A DNA stretch of 64,000 bases from Calliopsis andreniformis (taxonomy: Eukaryota > Arthropoda > Insecta > Hymenoptera > Andrenidae). The position numbers were made by a program, and so were the translations under genes. The stretch is from the NCBI RefSeq assembly GCF_051401765.1, contig NW_027480533.1, forward strand, positions 1,178,001 through 1,242,000, given 5' to 3'. Each line of letters opens with the position of its first letter. The first letter of the stretch is position 1. This document shows, one piece after another, positions 13,943-27,464 of this stretch. The notes below the pieces were generated by a model. That model worked only from the letters and a program-made list of their open reading frames with translations, was not told the origin of the DNA and made no database searches.

Positions 13943-15470
13943 CAATCCTCAATCCTCAATCCTCAATCCTCAACCTTCAATCCTCAATACTCAATCTTCA
14001 ATCCTCAATACTCAATCCTCAATCCTCAATCCTCAATCCTCAATCTTAATCTTCAACCCTCAATCCTCAATGTTCAATCCGCAATTCCCAATCCTCAATC
14101 TTCTATCCGCAATCCTCAATCCTCAATCCTCAATCCTCAATCCTCAATCCTCAATCTTCAATCCTCAATACTCAATCTTCAATCCTCAATGCTCAATCCT
14201 CAATCCTCAATCCTCATTCTTCAATCCTCAACACCCAATCCTCAATCTTCAATCCTCACTCCTCAATCCTCAATTCTCAATCCTCTATCCTCAATCCTCA
14301 GACCTTAAACATCAAGACTCTACCCTCAGTCCTCGTCCTCAATCCACAACACTCAATCCTCAATCCTCAATCTTCAATCATCAATATTCAATCTTCAATC
14401 CTCAATCCTCAATCCTCAATACTCAATCCTCAATCCTCAATGTTCTATCCTCAATATGCAATCCTCAATCTTCAATCCTCAATCCTCAATCCTCAATCCT
14501 CAATCCTCAATCTTCAACCTTAATCTTCAATCCTCAGTACGCAATCTTCAATCCTCAATCCTCAATCCTCATTCCTCAATCCTCAATCTTCAATACTCAA
14601 TACTCAATCTTCAATCCTCAATCCTCAATCCTCAATCCTCAATCCTCAATCCTCAATCGTCAATCTTCAATCCTCAATACTCAATCGTCAATACTCAATC
14701 CTCAATACTCAATACTCAATCCTCATTCTGCAATCCTCAATACCCAATCCTCAATCTTCAATCCTCAATCCTCAATCCTCAATCCTCAATCCTCACTCTT
14801 CAATCCTCAAACCTCAATCCTCAATCCTCAATCCTCAATCTTCAATCCTCAATACTCAAACTTCAATCCTCAATCATCAATCCTCAATCCTCAATCCTCA
14901 ATCCTCAATCCTCAATCGTCAACCTTCAATCCTGAATACTCAATCTTCAATCCTCAATACTCAATCCTCAATCCTCAATCCTCAATCCTCAATACCCAAT
15001 CCTCAATCTTCAATCCTCAATCCTCAATCCTCAATCCTCAATTCTCAATCCTCAATCCTCAATCCTCAATACTCAATCTTCAATCCTCAATCCTCAATAC
15101 TCAATACTCAATCCTCATTCTTCAATCCTCAATACCCAATCCTCAATCTTCAATCCTCAATCCTCAATCCTCAATCCTCAATCCTCAATCTTCAATCCTC
15201 AAACCTCAATACTCAATCCTCAATCCTCAATCTTCAATTCTCAATACTCAAACTTCAATCCTCAATCATCAATCCTCATTCCTCAATCCTCAATCCTCAA
15301 TCCTCAATCGTCAATCTTCAATCCTGAATACTCAATCTTCAATACTCAATCCTCAATCCTCAATCCTCAATCCTCATTCTTCAATCCTCAATACCCAATC
15401 CTCAATCTTCAATCCTCAATCCTCAATCCTCAATCCACAATCCTCAATCCTCAATCCTCCATCTTCAATC

Positions 15471-15565
15471 CTATGTCCCAAATACTCAATCTTCAATACT
15501 CACTCCTCAATCGTCAATCTTCAATCCTGAATACTCAATCTTCAATACTCAATCCTCATTCTTCA
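15471..15565 (+). repeat. Epsilon module, copy 2
   Basis: It has the diagnostic units CTATGTCCCAAATACTC, CACTCCTC and TGAATAC. A CCTCCATC variant comes directly before it. It is followed by a gamma module and then the fourth zeta module. Confidence 0.9.
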
Positions 15566-15686
15566 ATCCTCAATACCCAATCCTCCATCTTCAATCCTCA
15601 ATCCTCAATCCTCAATACTCAATCCTCAATCGTCAATGTTCTATCCTCAATACGCAACCCTCAATCCTCAATCCTCAATCCTCAAT

Positions 15687-15874
15687 CCTCGGTCCTCAAA
15701 CCATAATCCTGAATCCTCAACCTTCAGCCCTCAGTCCTGAACAATCAGTTGTCAATCCTCAACCCTGAAGAGAATATCATCAATTCACAGTTTTCAATAC
15801 TCAATACTCAATCTGCAATCTTCAAATCTCTATCCACAAACATCAATTCTCATCACTCAACCCTCAACACTCAA
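15687..15874 (+). repeat. Zeta module, copy 4, without type C block
   Basis: This zeta copy lacks the type C block. It is joined upstream to an epsilon/gamma segment ending near 15,680. It differs by CCATAATCC for CCACAATCC and by CCCTGAAGAG for CCCTCAAGAG. Downstream it passes directly to TCAACAC TCAATCT and skips the type B block that follows the other copies. It is the last zeta copy in the window. Confidence 0.92.
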
Positions 15875-17710
15875 TCTTCAATCCTCAATACTCAATCCTC
15901 AATCCTCAATCCTCATTCTTCAATCCTCAACACCCAATCCTCAATCTTCAATCCTCAATCCTCAATCCTCAATTCTCAATCCTCAGTCCTCAATCCTCCG
16001 ACCTTAAACATCAATACTCTACCCTCAGTCCTCGTCCTCAATCCACAACACTCAATCCTCGATCCTCAATCTTCAATCATCAATATTCAATCTTCAATCC
16101 TCAATCCTCAATCCTCTATACTCAATCCTCAATCCTCAATGTTCTATCCTCAACACGCAATCCTCAATCATCAATCCTGAACCCTCAATCCTCAATCCTC
16201 AATCCTCAATCGTCAATCTTCAATCCTGAATACTCAATCTTCAACACTCAATCCTCAATCCTCAATCCCCAATCCTCATTCTTCAATCCTCAATACCCAA
16301 TCCTCAATCTTCAATCCTCAATCCTCAATCTTCAATCCTCAACCCTCAATCCTCAATAATCAATCTTCAATCCTCAGTCCCAAATCCTCAATATTCAATA
16401 CTCACTCCACAATCCCCAATCTTCAATCCTCAATACTCAGTCTTCAATCCTCAATCCTCAATCCGCAATCCTCAATCCTCAATCCTCATTCTTCAATCCT
16501 CAATACCCAATACTCAACCTTCAATCCTCAATCCTCAATCCTCAATCCTCAATTCTCAATCCTCAATCCTCAATCCCCAATCCTCAATCCTCAATCCTCA
16601 ATCCTCAATTCTCAATCCTCAATCCTCAATCCTCAGACCTCAAACAGCGATAGTCAACCCTCAGTCCTCGTCCTCAATCCACAACCATCAATCCTCAATC
16701 CTCAATCTTCAATCATCAATATTCATTCTTCAGTCCTCAATCCTCAATCCTCAATCCTCAACCCTCAATCCTCAATGTTCAATCCGCAATACCCAATCCT
16801 CAATCTTCTATCCGCAATCCTCAATCCTCAATCCTCAATCCTCAATCCTCAATCCTCAATCTTCAATCCTCAATACTCAACCTTCAATCCTCAATACTCA
16901 ATCCTCAATCCTCATTCCTCATTCTTCAATCCTCAATACTCAATCCTCAATCCTCAATCCTCATTCTTCAATCCTCAAGACCCAATCCTCAATCTTCAAT
17001 CCTCAATCCCCAATCCTCAATTCTCAGTCCTCAATCCTCAATCCTCAGACCATAAACATCAATACTCTACCCTCAGTCCTCGTCCGCAATCCACAACACT
17101 CAATCCTCGACCCTCAATCTTCAATCATCAATATTCAATCTTGAATCCTCAATCCTCAATCCTCAATCCTCAATGTTCTATCCCCAATAAGCAATCCTCA
17201 ATCTTCAATCCTCAATCCTCAATCCTCAATCCTCAATCCTAAATCCTCAATCTTAATCTTCAATCCTCAGTACGCAATCTTCAATCCTCAATCCTCAATC
17301 CTCATTCTTCAATCCTCAACACCCAATCCTCAGCCTTCAATCCTCAAACCTCAATCCTCAATCCTCAATCCTCAACCTTCAATCCTCAATACTCAAACTT
17401 CAAACCTCAATCATCGATCCTCAATCCTCAATCCTCAATCCTCAATCCTCAATCGTCAATCTTCAATCCTGAATACTCAATCTTCAATACTCAATCCTCA
17501 ATCCTCAATCCTCAATCCTCATTCTTCAATCCTCAATACCCAATCCTCAATGTTCAATCCTCAATCCTCAATCCTCAATCCTCAATCCTCAATCCTCAAT
17601 CCTCAATCTTCAAACATCAATATTCAATTTCAGTCCTCAATCCTCAATCCTCAATCCTCAACCCTCAATCCTCAATGTTCAATCCGCAATACCCAATCCT
17701 CAATCTTCTA

Positions 17711-18640
17711 TCCGCAATCCTCAATCCTCAATCCTCAATCCTCAATCCTCAATCCTCAATCTTCAATCCTCAATACTCAATCTTCAATCCTCAATACTCA
17801 ATCCTCAATCCTCAATCCTCATTCTTCAATCCTCAACACCCAATCCTCAATCACCAATCCTCAACCCTCAATCCTCAATTCTCAATCCTCAATCCTCAAT
17901 CCTCAGACCTTAAACATCAATACTCTACCCTCAGTCCTCGTCTTCAATCCACAACACTCAATCCTCGATCCTCAATCTTCTATCATCAATATTCAATCTT
18001 CAATCGTCAATCCTCAATCGTCAATACTCAATCCTCAATCTTCAATCCTCAATCCTCAATCCTCAATTCTCAATCCTCAATCGTCAATCCTCAATCCTCA
18101 ATCCTCAATCCTCAATGTTCAATCCGCAATACACAATTCTCAATACTCAGTCTTCAATCCTCAATCCTCAATCCGCAATCCTCAATCCTCAATCCTCATT
18201 CTTCAATCCTCAATACCCAATCCTCAATCTTCAATCCTCATTCCTCAATCCTCAATTCTCAATCCTCAATCCTCAATCCTCAATCCTCAATCCTCAATGT
18301 TCAATCGGCAATACACAATCCTCAATCTTCTATCCGCAATCCTCAATCCTCAATCCTCAATCCTCAATCCTCAATCCTCAATCCTCAATCCTCAGACCTC
18401 AATCCTCAATCCTCAATCGTCAATCTTCAATCCTCAATACTCAATCTTCAATCCTCAATCCTCAATCCTCAATCCTCAATCCTCATTCTTCAATCCTCAA
18501 TACCCAATCCTCAATCTTCAATCCTCAATACTCAGTCTTCAATCCTCAATCCTCAATCCTCAATCCTCAATCCTCAATCCTAATTCTTCAATCCTCAATA
18601 CCCAATCCTCCATCTTCAATCCTCAATCCTCAATCCTCAA
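17711..18640 (+). repeat. 930-bp tandem duplication, copy 1
   Basis: The unit carries one type A S block with the private variant TCGTCTTC, the private unit CACCAATCC at 17,853, a beta with AATACACAATTC and a beta with GGCAATACAC. The next 930 bp repeat it with no difference that I could find. Both boundaries lie in canonical heptamer runs, so they are only approximate. Confidence 0.9.
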
Positions 18641-19570
18641 TCCTCAATCCTCAATCCTCAATCCTCAATCCTCAATCCTCAATCCTCAATCTTCAATCCT
18701 CAATACTCAATCTTCAATCCTCAATACTCAATCCTCAATCCTCAATCCTCATTCTTCAATCCTCAACACCCAATCCTCAATCACCAATCCTCAACCCTCA
18801 ATCCTCAATTCTCAATCCTCAATCCTCAATCCTCAGACCTTAAACATCAATACTCTACCCTCAGTCCTCGTCTTCAATCCACAACACTCAATCCTCGATC
18901 CTCAATCTTCTATCATCAATATTCAATCTTCAATCGTCAATCCTCAATCGTCAATACTCAATCCTCAATCTTCAATCCTCAATCCTCAATCCTCAATTCT
19001 CAATCCTCAATCGTCAATCCTCAATCCTCAATCCTCAATCCTCAATGTTCAATCCGCAATACACAATTCTCAATACTCAGTCTTCAATCCTCAATCCTCA
19101 ATCCGCAATCCTCAATCCTCAATCCTCATTCTTCAATCCTCAATACCCAATCCTCAATCTTCAATCCTCATTCCTCAATCCTCAATTCTCAATCCTCAAT
19201 CCTCAATCCTCAATCCTCAATCCTCAATGTTCAATCGGCAATACACAATCCTCAATCTTCTATCCGCAATCCTCAATCCTCAATCCTCAATCCTCAATCC
19301 TCAATCCTCAATCCTCAATCCTCAGACCTCAATCCTCAATCCTCAATCGTCAATCTTCAATCCTCAATACTCAATCTTCAATCCTCAATCCTCAATCCTC
19401 AATCCTCAATCCTCATTCTTCAATCCTCAATACCCAATCCTCAATCTTCAATCCTCAATACTCAGTCTTCAATCCTCAATCCTCAATCCTCAATCCTCAA
19501 TCCTCAATCCTAATTCTTCAATCCTCAATACCCAATCCTCCATCTTCAATCCTCAATCCTCAATCCTCAA
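18641..19570 (+). repeat. 930-bp tandem duplication, copy 2
   Basis: It repeats all private variants of copy 1 at +930 bp (CACCAATCC at 18,783, TCGTCTTC at 18,869, beta ATG at 19,045). Sequence identity ends near 19,570, where copy 1 has two more canonical heptamers. Confidence 0.9.
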
Positions 19571-21696
19571 TCCTCAATCCTCAATCCTCAATCCTCAATC
19601 CTCAATCTTCAATCCTCAATACTCAATCTTCAATCCTCAATACTCAATCCTCAATCCTCAATCCTCAATCCTCAATCTTAATCTTCAACCCTCAATCCTC
19701 AATGTTCAATCCGCAATCCTCAATCTTCAATCCTCAAAACTCAACCTTCAATCCTCAATACTCAATCCTCAATCCTCAATCCTCATTCTTCAATCCTCAA
19801 TACTCAATCCTCAATCCTCAATCCTCATTCTTCAATCCTCAACACCCAATCCTCAATCTTCAATCCTCAATCCCCAATCCTCAATTCTCAATCCTCAATC
19901 CTCAATCCTCAGACCATAAACATCAATACTCTACCCTCAGTCCTCGTCCTCAATCCACAACACTCAATCCTCGACCCTCAATCTTCAATCATCAATATTC
20001 AATCTTCAATCCTCAATCCTCAATCCTCAATCCTCAATGTTCTATCCCCAATAAGCAATCCTCAATCTTCAATCCTCAATCCTCAATCCTCAATCCTCAA
20101 TCCTAAATCCTCAATCTTAATCTTCAATCCTCAGTACGCAATCTTCAAACCTCAATCCTCAATCCTCATTCTTCAATCCTCAACACCCAATCCTCAACCT
20201 TCAATCCTCTAACCTCAATCCTCAATCCTCAATCCTCAACCTTCAATCCTCAATACTCAAACTTCAAACCTCAATCATCGATCCTCAATCCTCAATCCTC
20301 AATCCTCAATCCTCAATCGTCAATCTTCAATCCTGAATACTCAATCTTCAATACTCAATCCTCAATCCTCAATCCTCAATACCCAATCCTCAATGTTCAA
20401 TCCTCAATCCTCAATCCTCAATCCTCAATCCTCAATCCTCAATCCTCAATCTTCAATCATCAATATTCAATTTCAGTCCTCAATCCTCAATCCTCAATCC
20501 TCAATCCTCAATCCTCAATGTTCAATCCGCAATACCCAATCCTCAATCTTCTATCCGCAATCCTCAATCCTCAATCCTCAATCCTCAATCCTCAATCCTC
20601 AATCTTCAATCCTCAATACTCAATCTTCAATCCTCAATACTCAATCCTCAATCCTCAATCCTCATTCTTCAATCCTCAACACCAAATCCTCAATCATCAA
20701 TCCTCAACCCTCAATCCTCAATTCTCAATCCTCAATCCTCAATCCTCAGACCTTAAACATCAATACTCTACCCTCAGTCCTCGTCCTCAATCCACAACAC
20801 TCAATCCTCGATCCTCAATCTTCTATCATCAATATTCAATCTTCAATCGTCAATCCTCAATCGTCAATACTCAATCCTCAATCTTCAATCCTCAATCCTC
20901 AATCCTCAATTCTCAATCCTCAATCGTCAATCCTCAATCCTCAATCCTCAATCCTCAATGTTCAATCCGCAATACACAATCCTCAATACTCAGTCTTCAA
21001 TCCTCAATCCTCAATCCGCAATCCTCAATCCTCAATCCTCATTCTTCAATCCTCAATACCCAATCCTCAATCTTCAATCCTCAATCCTCAATCCTCAATT
21101 CTCAATCCTCAATCCTCAATCATCAATCCTCAATCCTCAATGTTCAATCGGCAATACACAATCCTCAATCTTCTATCCGCAATCCTCAATCCTCAATCCT
21201 CAATCCTCAATCCTCAATCCTCAATCCTCAATCCTCAGACCTCAATCCTCAATCCTCAAACGTCAATCTTCAATCCTCAATACTCAATCTTCAATCCTCA
21301 ATCCTCAATCCTCAATCCTCAATCCTCATTCTTCAATCCTCAATACCCAATCCACAATCTTCAATCCTCAATACTCAGTCTTCAATCCTCAATCCTCAAT
21401 CCTCAATCCTCAATCCTCAATCCTAATTCTTCAATCCTCAATACCCAATCCTCCATCTTCAATCCTCAATCCTCAATCCTCAATCCTCAATCCTCAATCC
21501 TCAATCCTCAATCCTCAGTCTTCAATCCTCAATACTCAATCTTCAATCCTCAATACTCAATCCTCAATCCTCAATCCTCAATCCTCAATCTTAATCTTCA
21601 ACCCTCAATCCTCAATGTTCAATACGCAATTCCCAATCCTCAATCTTCTATCCGCAATCCTCAATCCTCAATCCTCAATCCTCAATCCTCAATCCT

Positions 21697-22590
21697 CAAT
21701 CTTCAATCCTCAATACTCAATCTTCAATCCTCAATGCTCAATCCTCAATCCTCAATCCTCATTCTTCAATCCTCAACACCCAATCCTCAATCTTCAATCC
21801 TCACTCCTCAATCCTCAATTCTCGATCCTCTATCCTCAATCCTCAGACCTTAAACATCAAGACTCTACCCTCAGTCCTCGTCCTCAATCCACAACACTCA
21901 ATCCTCGATCCTCAATCTTCAATCATCAATATTCAATCTTCAATCCTCAATCCTCAATCCTCAATACTCAATCCTCAATCCTCAATGTTCTATCCTCAAT
22001 ACGCAATCCTCAATCTTCAATCATCAATCCTCAATCCTCAATCCTCAATCCTCAACCTTCAATCTTAATCTTCAATCCTCAGTACGCAATCTTCAATCCT
22101 CAATCCTCAATCCTCATTCCTCAATCCTCAATCTTCAATACTCAATACTCAATCTTCAATCCTCAATCCTCAATCCTCAATCCTCAATCCTCAATCCTCA
22201 ATCCTCAATCGTCAATCTTCAATCCTCAATACTCAATCCTCAATACTCAATCCTCAATACTCAATACTCAATCCTCATTCTTCAATCCTCAATACCCAAT
22301 CCTCAATCTTCAATCCTCAATCCTCAATCCTCAATCCTCAATCCTCAATCTTCAATCATCAAACCTCAATCCTCAATCCTCAATCCTCAATCTTCAATCC
22401 TCAATACTCAAACTTCAATCCTCAATCATCAATCGTCAATCCTCAATCCTCAATCCTCAATCGTCAATCTTCAATCCGCAATACCCAATCCTCAATCTTC
22501 TATCCGCAATACTCAATCCTCAATCCTCAATCCTCAATCCTCAATCCTCAATCCTCAATCCTCAGACCTCAATCCTCAATCCTCAATCGT
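21697..22590 (+). repeat. 894-bp tandem duplication, copy 1
   Basis: It contains a CACTCCTC unit, the private TTCTCGATCC, a type A block with CATCAAGAC, gamma, delta and an AAACTTC unit. It repeats at +894 bp. Confidence 0.88.
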
Positions 22591-23490
22591 CAATCTTCAA
22601 TCCTCAATACTCAATCTTCAATCCTCAATCCTCAATCCTCAATCCTCAATCCTCATTCTTCAATCCTCAACACCCAATCCTCAATCTTCAATCCTCACTC
22701 CTCAATCCTCAATTCTCGATCCTCTATCCTCAATCCTCAGACCTTAAACATCAAGACTCTACCCTCAGTCCTCGTCCTCAATCCACAACACTCAATCCTC
22801 GATCCTCAATCTTCAATCATCAATATTCAATCTTCAATCCTCAATCCTCAATCCTCAATACTCAATCCTCAATCCTCAATGTTCTATCCTCAATACGCAA
22901 TCCTCAATCTTCAATCATCAATCCTCAATCCTCAATCCTCAATCCTCAACCTTCAATCTTAATCTTCAATCCTCAGTACGCGATCTTCAATCCTCAATCC
23001 TCAATCCTCATTCCTCAATCCTCAATCTTCAATACTCAATACTCAATCTTCAATCCTCAATCCTCAATCCTCAATCCTCAATCCTCAATCCTCAATCCTC
23101 AATCGTCAATCTTCAATCCTCAATACTCAATCCTCAACACTCAATCCTCAATACTCAATACTCAATCCTCATTCTTCAATCCTCAATACCCAATCCTCAA
23201 TCTTCAATCCTCAATCCTCAATCCTCAATCCTCAATCCTCAATCTTCAATCATCAAACCTCAATCCTCAATCCTCAATCCTCAATCTTCAATCCTCAATA
23301 CTCAAACTTCAATCCTCAATCATCAATCGTCAATCCTCAATCCTCAATCCTCAATCCTCAATCGTCAATCTTCAATCCGCAATACCCAATCCTCAATCTT
23401 CTATCCGCAATACTCAATCCTCAATCCTCAATCCTCAATCCTCAATCCTCAATCCTCAATCCTCAGACCTCAATCCTCAATCCTCAATCG
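22591..23490 (+). repeat. 894/901-bp tandem duplication, copy 2
   Basis: It matches copy 1 with very few changes (GTACGCGATC for GTACGCAATC near 22,977, AACACTC for AATACTC near 23,138). One extra heptamer before 23,370 shifts the offset from 894 to 901. Confidence 0.88.
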
Positions 23491-24109
23491 TCAATCTTCA
23501 ATCCTCAATACTCAATCTTCAATCCTCAATCCTCAATCCTCAATCCTCAATCCTCATTCTTCAATCCTCAATACCCAATCCTCAATCTTCAATCCTCAAT
23601 ACTCAGTCTTCAATCCTCAATCCTCAATCCTCAATCCTCAATCCTCAATCCTCATTCTTCAATCCTCAATACCCAATCCTCCATCTTCAATCCTCAATCC
23701 TCAATCCTCAATCCTCAATCCTCAATCCTCAATCCTCAATCTTCAATCCTCAATACTCAATCTTCAATCCTCAATACTCAATACTCAATCCTCAATCCTC
23801 AATCCTCACTACCAAATCCTCAATCTTCAATCCTCAATCCTCAATCCTCGATTCTCAATCCTCACTCCTCAATCCTCAGACCTCAAACAGCAATAGTCAA
23901 CCCTCAGTCCTCGTCCTCAATCCACAACCATCAATCCTCAATCCTCAATCTTCAATCATCAATATTCAATCTTCAGTCCTCAATCCTCAATCCTCAATCC
24001 TCAACCCTCAATCCTCAATGTTCAATCCGCAATACCCAATCCTCAATCTTCTATCCGCAATCCTCAATCCTCAATCCTCAATCTTCAACCCTCAGTCCCA
24101 AATCCTCAA

Positions 24110-25045
24110 TCTTCAATCCTCAATACTCAGTCTTCAATCCTCAATCCTCAATCCGCAATCCTCAATCCTCAATCCTCATTATTCAATCCTCAATACCCAA
24201 TCCTCAATCTTCAATCCTCAATCCTCAATCCTCAATTCTCAATCCTCAATCCTCAGTCCTCAATCCTCAATCCTCAATCCTCAATGTTCAATCCGCAATA
24301 CCCAATCCTCAACCTTCTATCCGCAATCCTCAATCCTCAATCCTCAATCCTCAATCCTCAATCCTCAATCCTCAATCTTCAATCCTCAATACTCAGTCTT
24401 CAATCCTCAAATCTCAATCCTCAATCCTCAATCCTCATTCTTCAATCCTCAACACCCAATCCTCAATCTTCAATCCTCAATCCTCAACCCTCAATTCTCA
24501 ATCCTCATTCCTCAATCCTCAGACCTCAAACATCAATACTCAACCCTCAGTCCTCGTCCTCAATCCACAACGCTCAATCCTCGATCCTCAATCTTCAATC
24601 ATCAATATTCAACCTTCAATCCTCAATCCTCAATCCTCAATACTCAATCCTCAATCCTCAATGTTCTATCCTCAATACGGAATCCCCAACCTTCAATCCT
24701 CAATCCTCAATCCTCAATCCTCAATCCTCATTTGTCAATCCTCAATCCTCAATCCTCAGTCCTCAATCTTCAATCCTCAATACTCAATCAGCAATCCTGA
24801 ATCCTCAGTCCTCACTCCTCAATCCTCATTCTTCAATCCTCAATACCGAATCCTCAATCTTCAATCCTCAATCCTCAATCGTCAATCTTCAATCCTGAAT
24901 ACTCAATCTTCAATACTCAATCCTCAATCCTCAATCCTCAATCCTCATTCTTCAATCCTCAATACCCAATCCTCAATCTTCAATCCTCAATCCTCAATCC
25001 TCAATCCTCAATCCTCAATCCCCAATCCTCAATTTTCAATCCTCA
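24110..25045 (+). repeat. 0.94 kb segment duplicated 22.9 kb away, copy 2
   Basis: This is the downstream partner of 1.25-2.19 kb. Scattered single-base differences (for example CAATCAGC for CAATCTGC, GGAATCCCC for GGAATCCTC) show that it is older than the tandem duplications elsewhere. Confidence 0.85.
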
Positions 25046-26172
25046 GTCCCAAATCCTCAATCTTCAATACTACCTCCTCAATCCTCAATCTTCAATCCTC
25101 AATACTCAGTCTTCAATCCTCAATCCCCAATCCTCAATCCTCAATCCTCAATCCTCATTCTTCAATCCTCAATACCCAATCCTCAATCTTCAATCCTCAA
25201 TCCTCAATCCTCAATTCTCAGTCCTCAATCCTCAATCCTCAGAACTTAAACATCAATACTCTACCCTCAGTCCTCGTCCTCAATCCACAACACTCAATCC
25301 TCGATCATCAATCTTCAATCATCAATATTCAATCTTCAATCCTCAATCCTCAATCCTCAATCCTCAATACTCAATCCTCAATCCTCAATGTTCTATCCTC
25401 AATACGCAATCCTCAATCTTCAATCCTCAATCCTCAATCTTCAATCCTCAATACTCAGTCTTCAATCCTCAATCCTCAATCCGCAATCCTCAATCCTCAA
25501 TCCTCATTCTTCAATCCTCAATACCCAATCCTCAATCTTCAATCCTGAATCCTCAATCCTCAATTCTCAATCCTCAATCCTCAATCCTCAATCCTCAATC
25601 CTCAATCCTCAATCCTCAATGTTCAATCCGCAATACCCAATCCTCAATCTTCTATCCGCAATCCTCAATCCTCAATCCTCATTCTTCAATCCTCAATACC
25701 GAATCCTCAATCTTCAATCCTCAATCCTCAATCCTCAATCCTCAATCCTCAATCCTCAATCCTCAATCTTCAATCCTCAGTCCCAAATCCTCAATCTTCA
25801 ATACTCACTCCTCAATCCTCAACCTTCAATCCTCAATACACAGTCTTCAAACCTCTATCCTCAATCCTCAATCCTCAATCCTTAATCCTCATTCTTCGAT
25901 CCTCAATACCCAATCCTCAATCTTCAATCCTCAATCCTCAATCCTCATTCCTCAATCCTCAATCCTCAATCCTCGATCTTCAATCCTCAATACTCAATCC
26001 TCAATCCTTAATCCTCAATCCTCAATCCTCAATCTTCAATCCTCAGTCCCAAATCCTCAATCTTCAATACTCACTCCTCAATACTCAATCTTCAATCCTC
26101 AATACTCAGTCTTCAATCCTCAATCCTCAATCCGCAATCCTCAATCCTCAATCCTCATTCTTCAATCCTCAA
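24490..26172 (+). repeat. 1.5-1.7 kb duplication, long copy
   Basis: The order is type D, gamma, CATTTGTC, ATACCGAATCC, type A, gamma, beta and CCCAAATCC. It matches 29.70-31.21 kb at 5,206 bp before about 25,030 and 5,046 bp after about 25,210, which means 160 bp present here is absent there. Confidence 0.86.
24519..24587 (+). repeat. S block, type D, copy 2
   Basis: It has the same diagnostic units as the copy at 1658, in the same flanking order, at an offset of exactly 22,861 bp. Confidence 0.9.
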
Positions 26173-26497
26173 TACCCAATCCTCAATCTTCAATCCTCAA
26201 TCCTCAATCCTCAATTCTCAATCCTCAATCCTCAATCCTCAATCCTCAATCCTCAATCCTCAATGTTCAATCCGCAATACCCAGTCCTCAATCTTCTATC
26301 CGCAATCCTCAATCCTCAATCCTCAATCATCAATCCTCAATCCTCAATCCTCAATCTTCAATCCTCAATACTCAATCTTCAATCCTCAATCCTCAATCCT
26401 CAATCCTCAATCCTCATTCTTCAATCCTCAACACCCAATCCTCAATCTTCAATCTTCAATCCTCAACCCTCAATTCTCAATCCTCATTCCTCAATCC

Positions 26498-26566
26498 TCA
26501 GACCTCAATCATCAATACTCAACCCTCAGTCCTCGTCCTCAATCAACAACGCTCAATCCTCGATCC
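26498..26566 (+). repeat. S block, type D, copy 3
   Basis: This is a type D block with two private changes: TCAATCA in place of TCAAACA, and AATCAACAAC in place of AATCCACAAC before the GC pair. It is the most diverged D copy. Confidence 0.87.
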
Positions 26567-27034
26567 TCAATCTTCAATCATCAATATTCACTCTTCAACC
26601 CTCAATCCTCAATCCTCAATACTCAATCCTCAATCCTCAATCCTCAATCCTCAATCCTCAATCTTCAATCCTCAAACCTCAATCCTCAATCCTCAATCCT
26701 CAATCCTCAATCCTCAATCCTCAATCTTCAATCCTCAATACTCAACCTTCAATCCTCAATACTCAATCCTCAATCCTCAATCATCATTCTTCAATCCTCA
26801 ACACCCAATCCTCAATCTTCAATCCTCAATCCTCAATCCTCAATTCTCAATCCTCAATCCTCAATCCTCAGACCTTAAACATCAATACTCTACCCTCAGT
26901 CCTCGTCCTCAATCCACAACACTAAATCCTCAATCCTCAATACTCAATCGTCATTCTTCAATCCTCAACACCCAATCCTCAATCTTCTATCCTCAACCCT
27001 CAATCCTCAATTCTCAATCCTCATTCCTCAATCC

Positions 27035-27098
27035 TCAGACCTCAAACATCATTACTCAACCGTCAGTCCTCGTCCTCAATCCACAACCCCCAATACTC
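27035..27098 (+). repeat. Isolated type C S block
   Basis: This is a type C block (CATCATTAC, ACCGTCAG, ACAACCCCC) far from the other three and with no zeta module after it. It follows a type A block (core about 26,900) by only about 170 bp, through a junction with an unusual AATCTTCTATCCTC unit. It looks like a fragment left by rearrangement. Confidence 0.88.
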
Positions 27099-27464
27099 AA
27101 TCCTCAATCTTCAATACTCAATCCTCAATCCTCAACCCTCAATCCTCAATCCTCAATCTTCAATCCTCAATACTCAATCATCAATCCTCAATCCTCAATC
27201 CTCAATCCTCAATCCTCAATCCTCAACCCTCAATCGTCAATCTTCAATCCTCAATACTCAATCTTCAATCCTCAATCCTCAATACTCAATACTCAATCCT
27301 CATTCTTCAATCCTCAATACCCAATACTCAATCTTCAATCCTCACTCCTCAATCCTCAATTCTCAATCCTCTATCCTCAATCTTAATCTTCAACCCTCAA
27401 TCCTCAATGTTCAATACGCAATTCCCAATCCTCAATCTTCTATCCGCAATCCTCAATCCTCAAT

